Positions 9,301 through 20,834 of a DNA stretch of 35,000 bases are shown one piece after another. Position 1 is the first letter of the stretch. Every line of letters starts with the position of its first letter. The notes beneath the pieces were generated by a model that ran no database searches, had not been told where the DNA came from, and saw only the letters and a list, made by a program, of their open reading frames with translations. The stretch comes from Glandiceps talaboti (lineage: Eukaryota; Hemichordata; Enteropneusta; Spengelidae), in NCBI RefSeq assembly GCF_964340395.1, contig NC_135559.1:982501-1017500 (forward strand). Direction: 5' to 3'. Both the position numbers and the translations under genes were made by a program.

Positions 9301-12300
9301 TAACGACAAAAACAACTTACAGAAACAGCAGAGTAAAAAGACGGAACACACACAAATTGAATATAAACTGTCCAAGACTGACTAAAAGTCTCGACTGACA
9401 GGTGTTGGAGCCCTGCTCCTTGTCAGTGATTTCGGCATATTTGCATTCATATACAATATCCTTACAAGTTTATGGCATAGCTATTTTAATTGTTTTGTAC
9501 GTAAACACTACAGCCAATCAGATTGCCCCTTACATGCCACCGGATATACAATGCCTTGGCAAGAGACTAGTAGTACTAGTAGTACACGAAAACTGGCTTG
9601 GCCAAGTTGGTTCTTATTGCTGAAACTTTATTTTTGCCATCCTACAGACAAGATTGGATTGATACATGTATGAACATAAAATAATGATCTAGAAATCTTG
9701 CCTCAAAGTGTCAAGCAGGGTTTGTGAGAGCATAGATTTGTTGTACCATCAGGCCGGGCGTCCGATACAATCGTGATTTTGTAGCGCAAGTACTGAAGTA
9801 GGTTACAACCGTTACGTGGATTATCTCAACAGGGCAATGGTTACAACAAGCCAAGATTGGCTGATTCAAGCGAGTTCACTCGAGATAATTTTAATTCCAT
9901 TCACAAATTGTAGTTATTGAAGTGTTGTTTACCATACTCTTGATTTTATAAGGAACTGAACCTGGGCTGAACGCTAATTAAGTACGACCTTTTAGCACAA
10001 TGTCTTCAGGCGCACGAGTTAAGAACGACGGGGCGACTGCATTCATCACCCGTACTAGTATTAATACTCTGTATAGTACCCGTTTATCAGCCCTTAATGT
10101 AAATGTTCAACAAATATTTCCCCTTTCTTACTTTCTACTCTTTACCCCCGTCAATTATTGGTTATCCTAGTACATTTACATTTACCTAGAGACTAGTAAC
10201 TTTTACTCGGGTCTTTTGTATCGCTCGTTCACATTCACTCAGTGCATGCATCTGTTCAACGTTTGTTGTTCACGCTAGCTAGCTGTCTTGGACTCAGTTG
10301 ATCATCGCCGCTAACCACGGCCTCTTTTACTGCAGCGTCAAAAATTCGCCGTGTGAAAGTCCATCATTTCTGTTGTACTCCCCAATTATAGTTTTTAGGA
10401 CTTCTTTTGGGAAAGTTGTATGTGTGAGTACCCTGTAGTTTTTCTTTGACAGTCGTAAGACGCCAGAGTTTTATTTCGAAGAAATAATAGTTCCGGTTTG
10501 CGCAAAATGAGTTTAAAATGAATATGAAGTACAAAATATACTATTACTTAGTATGATCGTCGATTAGTCGATCTTTTAAGGGAATTATGAAAGGAAATCT
10601 TAGCGGGTTTTGATCTGATACTGTGTCAACTGAGAAACAATTTAGTTATTAATAATTCTAAGATGATGGCAGTTAGAACATGCTATCGTTGATTACAAGT
10701 AGATTTCTTCCGAAAACGTCTTCATTTTATTGTCTTTTGTAGCATTATGCTACAAATCAATTCAAAAAATCAGATGGCATTAGATTTTAATTTTACTTAT
10801 ATCATATATTACTATGTTAGTTTAAAAAATATTACATTTCAACATCCGTTGTTTGACGGGTGATCAGAAAGCATCACATGTTGCAAACAATGTTGATTAC
10901 TTAGAGTTAGATTGAATATTTAAATTAGTATGTTCATACACTGATCACATGACTGTAGAACATCTCACGTCTTTTCTCAATATAAGTTTCATCGTGTTTC
11001 TTTCTGGTGAACCTGTTGTGTCTTCTCTTTCTGTTCTGCTCTGTTTCCTTTTACCAAAAAAAATGTAATATCCCATGGGACATTGAATATTATTTGTTGT
11101 TGATTGGTAACCAAGTTAAATCTCTAATGTGATTGAATAAGCGAAATTTTACCTTTTACGGATATATATATCATTACCTGAACTACTATAAAATATAATA
11201 TTCTAATGTATATAATTTATTTGTCAATACAGCTTGAGATATATATGTTTTCATTTGCACTTAAATCTCTTTATGAATATTACCACACGAAAGTATTAAT
11301 AAACATTGAATTTTGCAATCTTCTGGGGAATTTGCCTATATATGTTCAAAAATGATTTACGTACCGTATGCTTAGGATAATATGGATACATTTGAACAAA
11401 TAACTATTTTAGGCAATAGTTCTGGCAGACGTTACTCTATACTTTGGTTTTAAAATCATGGACTTGTACTGTCAAAATGTCGGTGTATATGTTAACAAAC
11501 ATACCCTATAAATGTGAATACGTCTATTTGTAATAACAGCTTCGTGGTAAAGTTTATTCCTGATAGACGTACTCAACGTGAGAGAACTGTTAATGAAATG
11601 GGATTACGAAGTCTTATCTGGTCTAATATACTGACCTGCCAGAACTAATGCACTGAACACACTAAGGTGTATGGTGTAACACAAGGAAATGTCAAACGTA
11701 ACACTTACTAAATTCGCATTTTATTTTCGGACACATGACAAGAACGTGAGAGTCCTAACAAGTACCTGTATATTCTATATAATCGAATGGCGTCATGTTG
11801 GTTGAGTTGCTGATAAGGTGAGATAATCGACATGTTTGTAAGGAAGAAGCGGTCCAAAATATTAGACTCCAAACTGATTTCCCAAAGCAATTTAAATCTC
11901 CAAACGAAGACAAGCTCCGAACAAACAAACATTCAAGATGATATATTTGCACCGTGATTCAATGTGGTTTTTCCTTTCATCTTTGCGTATCTTTGTCACC
12001 AAATGCAAGTAACCAATATCGCAACGATGTACGTCAAAGACGCACTTACATAAGTTCAAGAGTTGATCGTAACCTGTCATTAAACACCTATAAAAACGAG
12101 TTAAACAAAATATCAAATCTGCGGCAGACAAAATCGCGGACTCAAATAAAAGGAAAGCGATAGAAAGCACAACAAATATAACCAAGTCTGCATAGGCAAA
12201 GATTAAAGTAAAATAGCACTTGACAGATACTGAACGAGCTGTCGCATTCAGCACTATACATATTTCTATGCAAATGAGTACCAAATCGATGACTAGAAGT

Positions 12301-13475
12301 AGAAACGGAAATGAAAATGTAGTTATTACAATTCAATTAATTAGGAATAGCTGATATTACCTTATAAGACTGCCGTAACCATAGACTTACATTTGAGTAA
12401 TTGGATGTTATCATTTACATAATTGAATACATATCAATTGTACAAGATATTGCTTGTATGAAATCATAATTTGTAGTCGAGCATTCATTTCAAATATCAA
12501 CGTGCATTTCCTCTACTTATTTTTCCAGCATCCATTCATATGTAGATATCATTATAATGTACAATGAGTTGTCGAGATATTGTAAACCCCTATCGAGTGT
12601 AACTTCTTCTCTAAGATTAAAAAACATGCCATCGGGTATCAGGAAGACGTTTCGGCATTTACTGTACTTGTATCGGTTTGCTTTGATCTCTTGAGTTCAA
12701 CATTCAACATTCATATATACATAACCATAATCGTTTGTACTGAGGACACGCCTAAACTACCTAAGAACACTTATGAGTAGAGACAAAGCAAGATCAATGG
12801 ACGTTCCTGGCGGGCTTTGTAAACACGTCTATAGTTCTCACCCTGTTGTGAAGAATATTGTCATCAAATCATTTGAATTGTTGGGGGCTATAGATAAGTA
12901 GAATACAAACAACTTTACGGTGTTACTTTTTTCAATAACTCAAAGAACACCTGTCTGCTAGTTCTTCTCGAGTCACGCATATTGAAAAGCATGCAAAGGA
13001 ATAATCGATACATTGTACATTCATGTATTGTGTTGATCCACACGTTTGTTGTTTGTCTGCGATACAATTCAATACCTACTACTTTACGTATCTTGTCACT
13101 CGTTTTTAGAGCCAGTCTCTACTTGACTCCTTTTACAGGTCATTTTTGTCTTGACATTTTGAATAGTACTTCCCTTACTTACAATGACTAAGTTTCGAAA
13201 ATTGCTTAATATCGAAATTTCTTAAACTCAAATATGTCTTTCTTTCTGTCATATATATATATTCTTATCTAACTTCAACTTTAGATTACAAATAATGTAT
13301 GAATAATTCTATACTTCACAAGTTTGTTCTTACATGAAGAAAAACTATTTGGTTATTGATGAAACTTGATAAAAGCAACTTAGAATATAAAGCAGTATGT
13401 GGCTTAATACATTGTAGATTAACAAGGAACGCAATTTCGATGCTGTCCTCTGGCCTGGTACACTCAGCTTCTTGA
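9301..13475. other. 4.2 kb without a supported gene
   Basis: Mostly AT-rich sequence. A slightly less AT-rich, pyrimidine-rich stretch lies at about 10000-10460 with no open frame, and could be an old LTR or a 5' untranslated exon. Several short ORFs overlap at 11708-12336. None shows a family motif or a credible exon boundary. Confidence 0.4.
11892..12284 (-). other. 130-codon unassigned ORF, hydrophobic N-terminal half
   Basis: This is the longest open frame outside simple repeats. The first roughly 60 residues are rich in Leu, Ile, Val, Phe and Ala, with one or two stretches long enough to be membrane segments (around residues 24-50), followed by a Cys-rich polar half. I see no conserved motif of a known family, no splice acceptor before the ATG that stands out, and two other frames are also open over parts of it (11708-11952, 12142-12336). 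In AT-rich DNA the - strand of A-rich sequence readily encodes Leu/Ile/Phe/Val, so chance is the default reading. Confidence 0.15.
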
Positions 13476-13478
13476 TAT

Positions 13479-13677
<199 letters not shown>

Positions 13678-13767
<90 letters not shown>
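13678..13767. repeat. (TA)n array 2
   Basis: About 90 bp of uninterrupted TA dinucleotides following the second copy of the duplicated block. Confidence 0.99.
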
Positions 13768-13770
<3 letters not shown>

Positions 13771-13825
13771 GACTGGATGTAGATAAAACCACATAAAAGT
13801 GCTCAATACGGGTAGTAGAGCGAAT

Positions 13826-14085
<260 letters not shown>

Positions 14086-14099
14086 CGTTAGGTGAAGTG

Positions 14100-14230
14100 T
14101 TCTGGCAAAAACGTTTCGCTCAGACTTTGACAGTTAATGGAATTGAGTAAAAGTGGCATGTGCAGGATTGAACCGCTGTCCACGAACACTAGCCAGAGTG
14201 CTCTAATCATTTAACCAACTGAATAAAGGC
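14100..14230 (-). mobile_element. tRNA-like sequence upstream of the hammerhead, SINE or retroelement piece
   Basis: On the - strand, CAGTTGGTTAAATGATTAGAGCA (complement of about 14198-14220; the first 20 bases carry the A-box signal) resembles a tRNA D arm. GGTTCAATCCTGC (complement of 14162-14174) is a B-box match. The intervening GGCTAGTGTTCGTGGACAGC would be the anticodon arm and variable region, but stems are imperfect, so this is not a functional tRNA gene. The sequence continues on the same strand through TGAGCGAAACGTTTTTGCC into the TA array and the ribozyme, so all may belong to one element. Confidence 0.5.
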
Positions 14231-14299
14231 ATCACCTGGTAGATACCATGTGTCGACCTTGTGTGAGAAGCCAAACAAGAAGCAAGTGGTATCGAATCT

Positions 14300-14507
14300 C
14301 CATATCAAAGGTAAAGGTCTGAGTTCCCACATCAAAGGTCAAGATCTGATTTCCCATATCAAAGGTAAAGGTCTGATTTCTATATCAAGGGTCAAGGTCT
14401 GATTTCCATATCAAAGGTCAAGTTCGGTCCTCCATATCAAGGTCAGGGTCAAAGTCAGATTTTAAATATAAAAGGTCACGGTCTGATTTCCTAAATCAAA
14501 GGTCAGT
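14300..14507. repeat. 26-27-bp tandem repeat, 8 copies, with AGGTCA half-sites
   Basis: Units of the form CATATCAAAGGTCAAGGTCT start near 14301, 14328, 14355, 14381, 14407, 14433, 14465 and 14492, spaced 26-27 bp except for one 32-bp gap. Most contain AGGTCA or a one-base variant, often followed at once by a second GGTCT or GGGTCA. AGGTCA is the half-site of nuclear receptors, and direct repeats with 0-1 bp spacing are typical dimer sites. Whether this is more than repeat composition is unknown. Confidence 0.85.
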
Positions 14508-15220
14508 TACCGATGTCCCTCCATTGAGACATTCGGTAATTCCATTTACTTAGTCTTAGAATGTGCTAAGTTGCAATTTGACCCCATTTACTGCATCAAG
14601 TTGTGGTCTGTGATTGTCAAAGCGTGAAATAACCATGAGATGTTGGTAAAGGAGCCTGGAAAGTGAAAACTGTAAGCGCTGTTGAAAGCCTACCTCTTCC
14701 CTATTAGATCGAATAGTAAACCTGGTATGCCAAACACGTCTTCTCCGCTCGAGGCACAGTGTGAAAATGTTAGAGGTAACTCAGGTTTCAAACTTCTTTC
14801 ATATTTATTTTGTATAAATGAAAGATCTACAGGCAGTAGTTAGCAAGTATCAATGCGTGGAATAATATGTAATATACCCTACAGCATTGATTGTACTTCA
14901 ACACAATTGATTGGGTCCTGCTAAGCGCCTTCCTGCCTACGTTGAACACCTTTAATAGATATGTTGGGGGCAGGATCACTCTTGATTAACATACAAAGTA
15001 TGCTGGGAATGGTATCGATATCAACACGGTTGAATTTACAATCTTCTGCTTTCTCTATCGTATTTCCTTGATTTTCATTTCACGGTTTATTCTCGCAAGT
15101 AATGATGTGTACGCTGTATTTTCCACATTGACATATAGCTACCAGATAAAAAAACACTTTTAAACAATATTTTTGAGATCTTTCATTTATCTATATACTT
15201 ATCTATCTTTTTAAAATTGT

Positions 15221-15257
15221 ATTTATTTATTTACCTATTTATTTATTTATTTATTTG
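15221..15257. repeat. (ATTT)n microsatellite
   Basis: Nine or so ATTT units with one ACCT interruption. Confidence 0.9.
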
Positions 15258-16619
15258 ATTGATATCGATTAATTATCTAAATGTAACCTCTGTAAAACTA
15301 ACACTACACGAAAAGTCCAATATATCAACCTTTACCCTACCTTTACCCCACCCGTGACCCACCTAACCACTATCTCTGTACAGGGGTCTTACGAAATGCA
15401 GTCTACAGCCCCCCCCCCCCCCCAGGGAGAGATCACTGGGTAAATTAAGTCAAAGGTGGAACTTCGTCTCATACTAACCACATTTACACAACCTCTGCTC
15501 AAGACTTACCCCGGTGGAAAGACATGGTCAAATATGACTTTTCATATAGTGTAAACTGTTGATATACAAATTAAATACTACAAGACAAAATGCAGATATT
15601 TCAACACTGCATAGATACAGCACATTAATATGTAAACGAAACTGTTTACTGTATTTCGATATTAAACCTAGGCAAGTTTTGCTAGACTACCATCAATTCC
15701 CGTGGGTTTTGTGTATGTCAATTAATACAACTTACAATATCTTTATGTTTGTACTCTTTGAATGGCAACCTCAGAGTTTTTGTCTAGCTTAATCTAAGGG
15801 TTGGGTTTACGCCACTTTGTAACAAAAGAAGGTTAACACCAACCCTAATACTAAATATTACTGTTTCCCCTCCCCCCCCCCCGAGAAATAAAGAGCATTT
15901 ATTGACATGACATTCTGATATTTAGATTAAACCAAAAATGGAATAATATTGGAAAAGAATTCATAATTTATTTCCAGGAAAGACATCTTCAGCAAGACCA
16001 CGATTAACATAATGATAGACATGGTAAACGAACATTGTTAATGCAATTAGATTAAAAACACTCTTTGGAATGCCGTTTCTCTGTAATTTATTTTTAATTT
16101 TGGACATTAAGTTGTTAAAAATTATTAGTGACAATCCATAGTAAGGAATCCACACACATCGTACAGTCTTCAAGGTATTTCTTCGCTATCATTATTCTTA
16201 AAGATATAATAATGGTCTTGATAAATTTTTGGTTGTTTTTTAGTCAACAATTATTGGTTAAAATTTCGGTTTCATGACAATTTAGATCACAAACATGAAG
16301 TTCAATTCTGTTGTTGTATATCTGGCAAGAAAATTATTTGCGACTCCTTAAAAATGTGATTGTGAATGGAAACTAAACTAACATTATTTGATATATATAT
16401 TGCATGCTTGTGATGCCATGATAGTAACCCATTAAGTATAACTGATGATGTTTTACAAATTAATTTGATATCTGATATGATGGAAAAGGGTTATGAAGGT
16501 ATTTTGTAATTATTCCGTACTTCATAGTTACTGTAGAGTAATGGTATTGAAATTTTACATTCTTCTTTTAGAAAGCCCTCATTATTTCTCATTGTACCAC
16601 GAATTGTAAAGTACCAAAC

Positions 16620-16675
16620 TCGGGAAACAGATTTTTCAAGCTACACTGTAGCTTTTCCCTGTTTTCCGGCCATAG
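16620..16675 (+). other. hairpin-forming sequence
   Basis: AAAGCTAC/GTAGCTTT-like arms meet at CACT (AGCTACACTGTAGCT is palindromic), and outer arms GGAAACAG and CTGTTTTCC extend it with small bulges. The downstream sequence ends in CAAATAAACGAAATAC (about 16774-16790), which contains an AATAAA signal, so this could be a 3' untranslated region or a retroelement tail. No coding region was found to attach it to. Confidence 0.35.
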
Positions 16676-17261
16676 AACTCTCAATAGTATTCTATACTAT
16701 GTGTTGTGCAATTTCTCTAGTTTGTCAATTTCTGTATTGTATGGTATACTGTGACAAATTCATTCTTTCTATGGCAAATAAACGAAATACTTATACAGTA
16801 ATTATACATGAGATTGTTGATGGGCGTGAGATGCCATTGTATTACATATGAACCACCAAGACAAAGTTTTTAATAGTAATTTGTGATTGCTAGCAAGTAC
16901 GTTTAAGTTGTAATATGCGACTTAAACAATTGATTTACTTCTCTTTTTTTTGATATTTCAATGTCCACATCTAAGCAACTCCATTCAACATTCTCTCTTT
17001 ATGCTTATTCCCTTGATAATTGGTAATGTGATTACCAAAATGCACTCTTTTTTGTAATAATTGACCTCAATAAGTGAACACAAGAATTATCCTTTCTCTC
17101 TCTACATTGCTTTGATGATTTGTCTTCTTTTACTTAATATAATTTACAACCTAGTAATATGCCAATTATTGGGAGATGTTACATTTCATTTTCAAAGTAT
17201 ATGGCGCATTATAATCCATGTTGACATCCATACAAAATTTATTTTAAAAAATGCAGTAATG

Positions 17262-17283
17262 CCTAGGCTGTTAACAGCCTGGG
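17262..17283. other. near-perfect 22-bp palindrome
   Basis: CCTAGGCTG TTAA CAGCCTGGG pairs in 10 of 11 positions. It has no identified context. Confidence 0.6.
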
Positions 17284-19018
17284 ATGATGTTTAATAATGT
17301 ATCATGTTGATTGTGTCTTGTGATTTAATTGGTACAATCCATGTTTAGGAATTTAACCACCTGAATGCCAATAGGGTTTAAATTTAGAAACGATGCCTTT
17401 AATAAATAAATCATGGCTTGATGATACTCTTGCTGAATCCGTCAGTCGCTTAGAGGACAGATGACGTCATTAGAAATTGCTACACTTAGACTGACAATAG
17501 TAACTATGGACAATAGACGTTTACCCCATAAATCTTCATCAGAAGCACTTAACAAAATTAGAAAAAGGGTGATTTAGAGATTTGCTGTAATTCTATAAGC
17601 GTCAAGACTCGCAAATAAAGAGAAGTAAACACTTTGAGGCGTTCACAAAGAATGGTAAATCCTATGTCTGTAGGTACTTTCATGTTATTTTTAAATGCTT
17701 TCAAAACGTTTCTCAACACCTATGATAATACCCGGGAGTTCGATTCAATATCTGTACTCGCTGTTGGGTAAAATGAGATCACAATGTTGCATAAGATTGC
17801 AGATACATAGAATAAACTAAGCAATCATTGAAAATACAACATAAACGAAAAGAAGCTGACTTCAATAAATGAATAGGTTTTGTTTGTCGTAGACGTCATA
17901 ACCCTTCATCAGTCAAAATAAGCGTATATATAAAAAGTGATAATGTGGTATGTATGTTATGAAATGGCAAGGTCGATCGCCTAAGAGCTGCTCATTGTGT
18001 ATTGTTTCACAATGAAGACAAAGTTTTAGTTTCAATGAATACAGTAATCTAGATTCAATGGCATCAAGAAGTCAATCTCATAAGATATAAATAATTTAAT
18101 ATTTCGTAACAGACAGGCCAAATCAACAAAGGTTAGAGAAATACTGTTGACGGTAGTTTATCTGTTTATGAGGAAGTAAGCGTTAGTATGTATATGTATG
18201 TGTTGAGGAGGAGAGAGTTATCCTATCACAGTGGGCTAGTCAGGTTGTCTCTTTATGGAAACTATTAATTCAAGTTTCAATCAATAAATTGCTATGGGCT
18301 TTACATAATGTCATGTTTGTGTCACTGTGGTTAGGCTAGCCACGAAAGTTTATCAAAAGGCCATGACAAACAGACAACGTATTGCAAGCCCATCACAATG
18401 AGCCACTCATGGCTTTCAATATATATGTGTGTCCAACGATACTTTCTGATCAGTTATAATGCATGCTAACAGAATACATTATAAATGTTAGTACATTTAT
18501 TTGTATTAACAAACTAAACGTTCGTGTTTTCTTCGTAAATACAAACTTATCTGCCTCGAGGAATGTGACATTGTCTATTAGACTCAACGGCTCACATATT
18601 TCTTATCACCTACGTCAGTGTAAGATATTATGAGTTTGTGCATTGTTCCAATATACAATCATGACGTCCGTATCCCCAGTAGTCGCTCTGTCTGCCTTGG
18701 GGGACCTAATCTGATATAATCAAAGCTTATTTAGTCAGAATTAATGTCATAAGGTTCATCCGTATATATACATACAATTACATAGTATATGAAGTTGAGT
18801 GAATGCTAAGACTAAGATGCATTCTAGAAAGCATACCTTCTATATGACCATTGTTAGCCACTGAAGTATTTTCTGCCATCTTCAGCATTTGGCCTGTATT
18901 AATGTTTTGGTAAATGCAACTTTAAAAATCAAAACTCTTCTACCGAATCGCTTGAAATGGTTAAAGAAAGATTTTGTCCATTAAGAACAAAATAATATTC
19001 AAAGGCAAAACGATTTTG

Positions 19019-19700
19019 TTCACTTACTGAAAGGTTTCCTTTCATTGACACTTCTAACCATTGACTGAGATACTATGTTCATTGACAGAACTATTCTGCT
19101 CATTGCCTGAGATATCCTGTTCATTGACAGAACTATTCTGCTCATTGACTGAGAGATCCTGTTCATTGACAGAACGATTCTGCTCTTTGAGTGAGAGATC
19201 TGATTGTGTTCATTGACAAAACTATTCTGCTCATTGACTGAGAGGTTCTTCTGATTGACTGAGTTATTCTGAGCGATTGCGTTCATTGACAGAACGATTC
19301 TGCTCATTGACATATTCTGTTCATTTACAGAAGTCTGCTCATTGACTGACTGAGAGATTCTGTTCATTGACAAAACGATTCTGCTCATTGACTGGGAGAT
19401 CCTGTTCATTGACAGAATATTACTCTTCATTGACAGAGAATTTCCATTCATTGAGAGACAGACATAGACACGTTGATCGAAATATTATGTTCATTAAGAG
19501 AAAGATCCAGTTCATTGACAGGATATTACTGTTCATTGACAGAGAATTTCTCATCATTGAAAGAAAGACATAGACACGTTGATCGAAATATTCCGTTCAT
19601 TTAATGAAAGATCCTATTCATGTAGAGAAAGATCCTGCACATTAATTAGAATATTCTGTTGACTGAGAGACCGATTCTATTTATAAAGAGAACGATTCTG
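19019..19700. repeat. 21-bp tandem repeat forming 42-bp alternating dimers
   Basis: The core ATTGAC recurs about 19 times, commonly every 21 bp (for example 19080, 19101 as a variant, 19122, 19143, 19164). Two half-units alternate: TTCATTGACAGAACGATTCTG and CTCATTGACTGAGAGATCCTG. Because the unit is a multiple of three, a 143-codon - strand frame (19020-19451) stays open. It reads as alternating 7-residue blocks of the SMNRISQ and SMSRIVL type. The right part (19440-19620) contains a 106-bp higher-order repeat, with GACATAGACACGTTGATCGA at 19461 and 19567. I regard it as satellite DNA, since no signal or domain supports a protein. Confidence 0.9.
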
Positions 19701-20741
19701 TCTATTGCCAGAAAGATTCTTGCATTGTTACAAAGGATGATCCGTATAGCTGCAGACTTAACGCAACCTTTGCCCTTTCTGGTATCATTTAAGTCCAGCC
19801 TAGTCATTTCCACACTACAAGTCTTAACCGGATACGTCTAATCGTTATATGGAAGCAATTTTATAGAATGGGTACCAGATGGATACGTTAACCAAATATT
19901 TTCAAATTACCTAGTTTCAGTACATCGACGGTTCTTTTCAAAACCCAATTTCATTTTCACCTACATATTCAATACATATTTACTATGGTATGAATGTTAC
20001 CACATTCGATCATTGTTTTGTTTGTATTTATGAATACCCCCCCCCATTCATTTAGTGTCAAAGGTCATTCCTAATTTATAATTGTATAATTGTATTTCAA
20101 ATGAATATATTCTTGACTTCATACTAGCTATCAATAATATTCATTGATTTCGTACGATGTGTGTCTGACATGCTTCAAAATTGTTTACAATGCCGGCATG
20201 CCTAACTTAAAGAAGAACATTTATTCTACAGTTTAGATTTTCTTGTTAATGTATCAAACAGTCAAATTAATATTAAAGAGGTTTAATCAAATTTGTTGAA
20301 AAGAGTTGAAAAATGTTGTTTTATTGATTTTAGAATCTCATTCATATATAACTGAATTGATGTACTCTGTGCAGTAATAATATTTATATCAACATTGATT
20401 TTACATGCTATAGTGTTGGAAAATGCTTACAGTCGCTTTCAATATCAATAAATGACTCTCACATACGTTGAAACCGAAATTGGATGTGGAAACTGTATCA
20501 CAACCTATATAAAATAATCTCAATTTGGTAACAAAAATGGGCCTCAATGGAAAGAAATAATTCACCTGCTGCAATACTGAATTACTTACATGAATTAGAA
20601 TATAAACATATATTTCATTTATTTTTCAAAAACAATTTCTTAAACTGATAACTTTATGTACTGTAAATAGGTGTTTATTAACCTTTCATTGGGGCAACCT
20701 GTTGGTTCATAAATAAGTAAGCTAAGTAAATAAATATATAA

Positions 20742-20746
<5 letters not shown>
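19701..20746. other. AT-rich DNA, nothing recognised
   Basis: Includes a C9 run at 20037-20045. No coding or RNA signal was seen. Confidence 0.4.

Positions 20747-20831
<85 letters not shown>
20747..20831. repeat. (TA)n array
   Basis: About 85 bp of TA dinucleotides, preceded by AAAT-type repeats (20718-20746). Confidence 0.98.

Positions 20832-20834
<3 letters not shown>

Larger units (their letters stand above)
14508..19018. other. 4.5 kb AT-rich DNA, no supported gene
   Basis: Contents seen: an (ATTT)n microsatellite at 15221-15257; C runs at 15409-15423 (C15) and 15872-15882 (C11); a hairpin at 16620-16675; a near-perfect palindrome at 17262-17283; two hammerhead-core-like sequences at 17490-17540 and 17880-17932. 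Small ORFs (for example 15559-15792, 15961-16173 and 17061-17294) have no recognisable motifs. Confidence 0.45.

Noticed and set aside
14155-14225. Functional tRNA gene next to the ribozyme
   Set aside because: The arms pair poorly and the B box lacks the usual G (GGTTCAATCC).
15961-16173. - strand 70-codon ORF with ALTMFVYHVYH, resembling NNLTMFVYKESR of the LINE relic
   Set aside because: Only a six-residue identity in AT-rich DNA; no Cys motif or other LINE landmark nearby.
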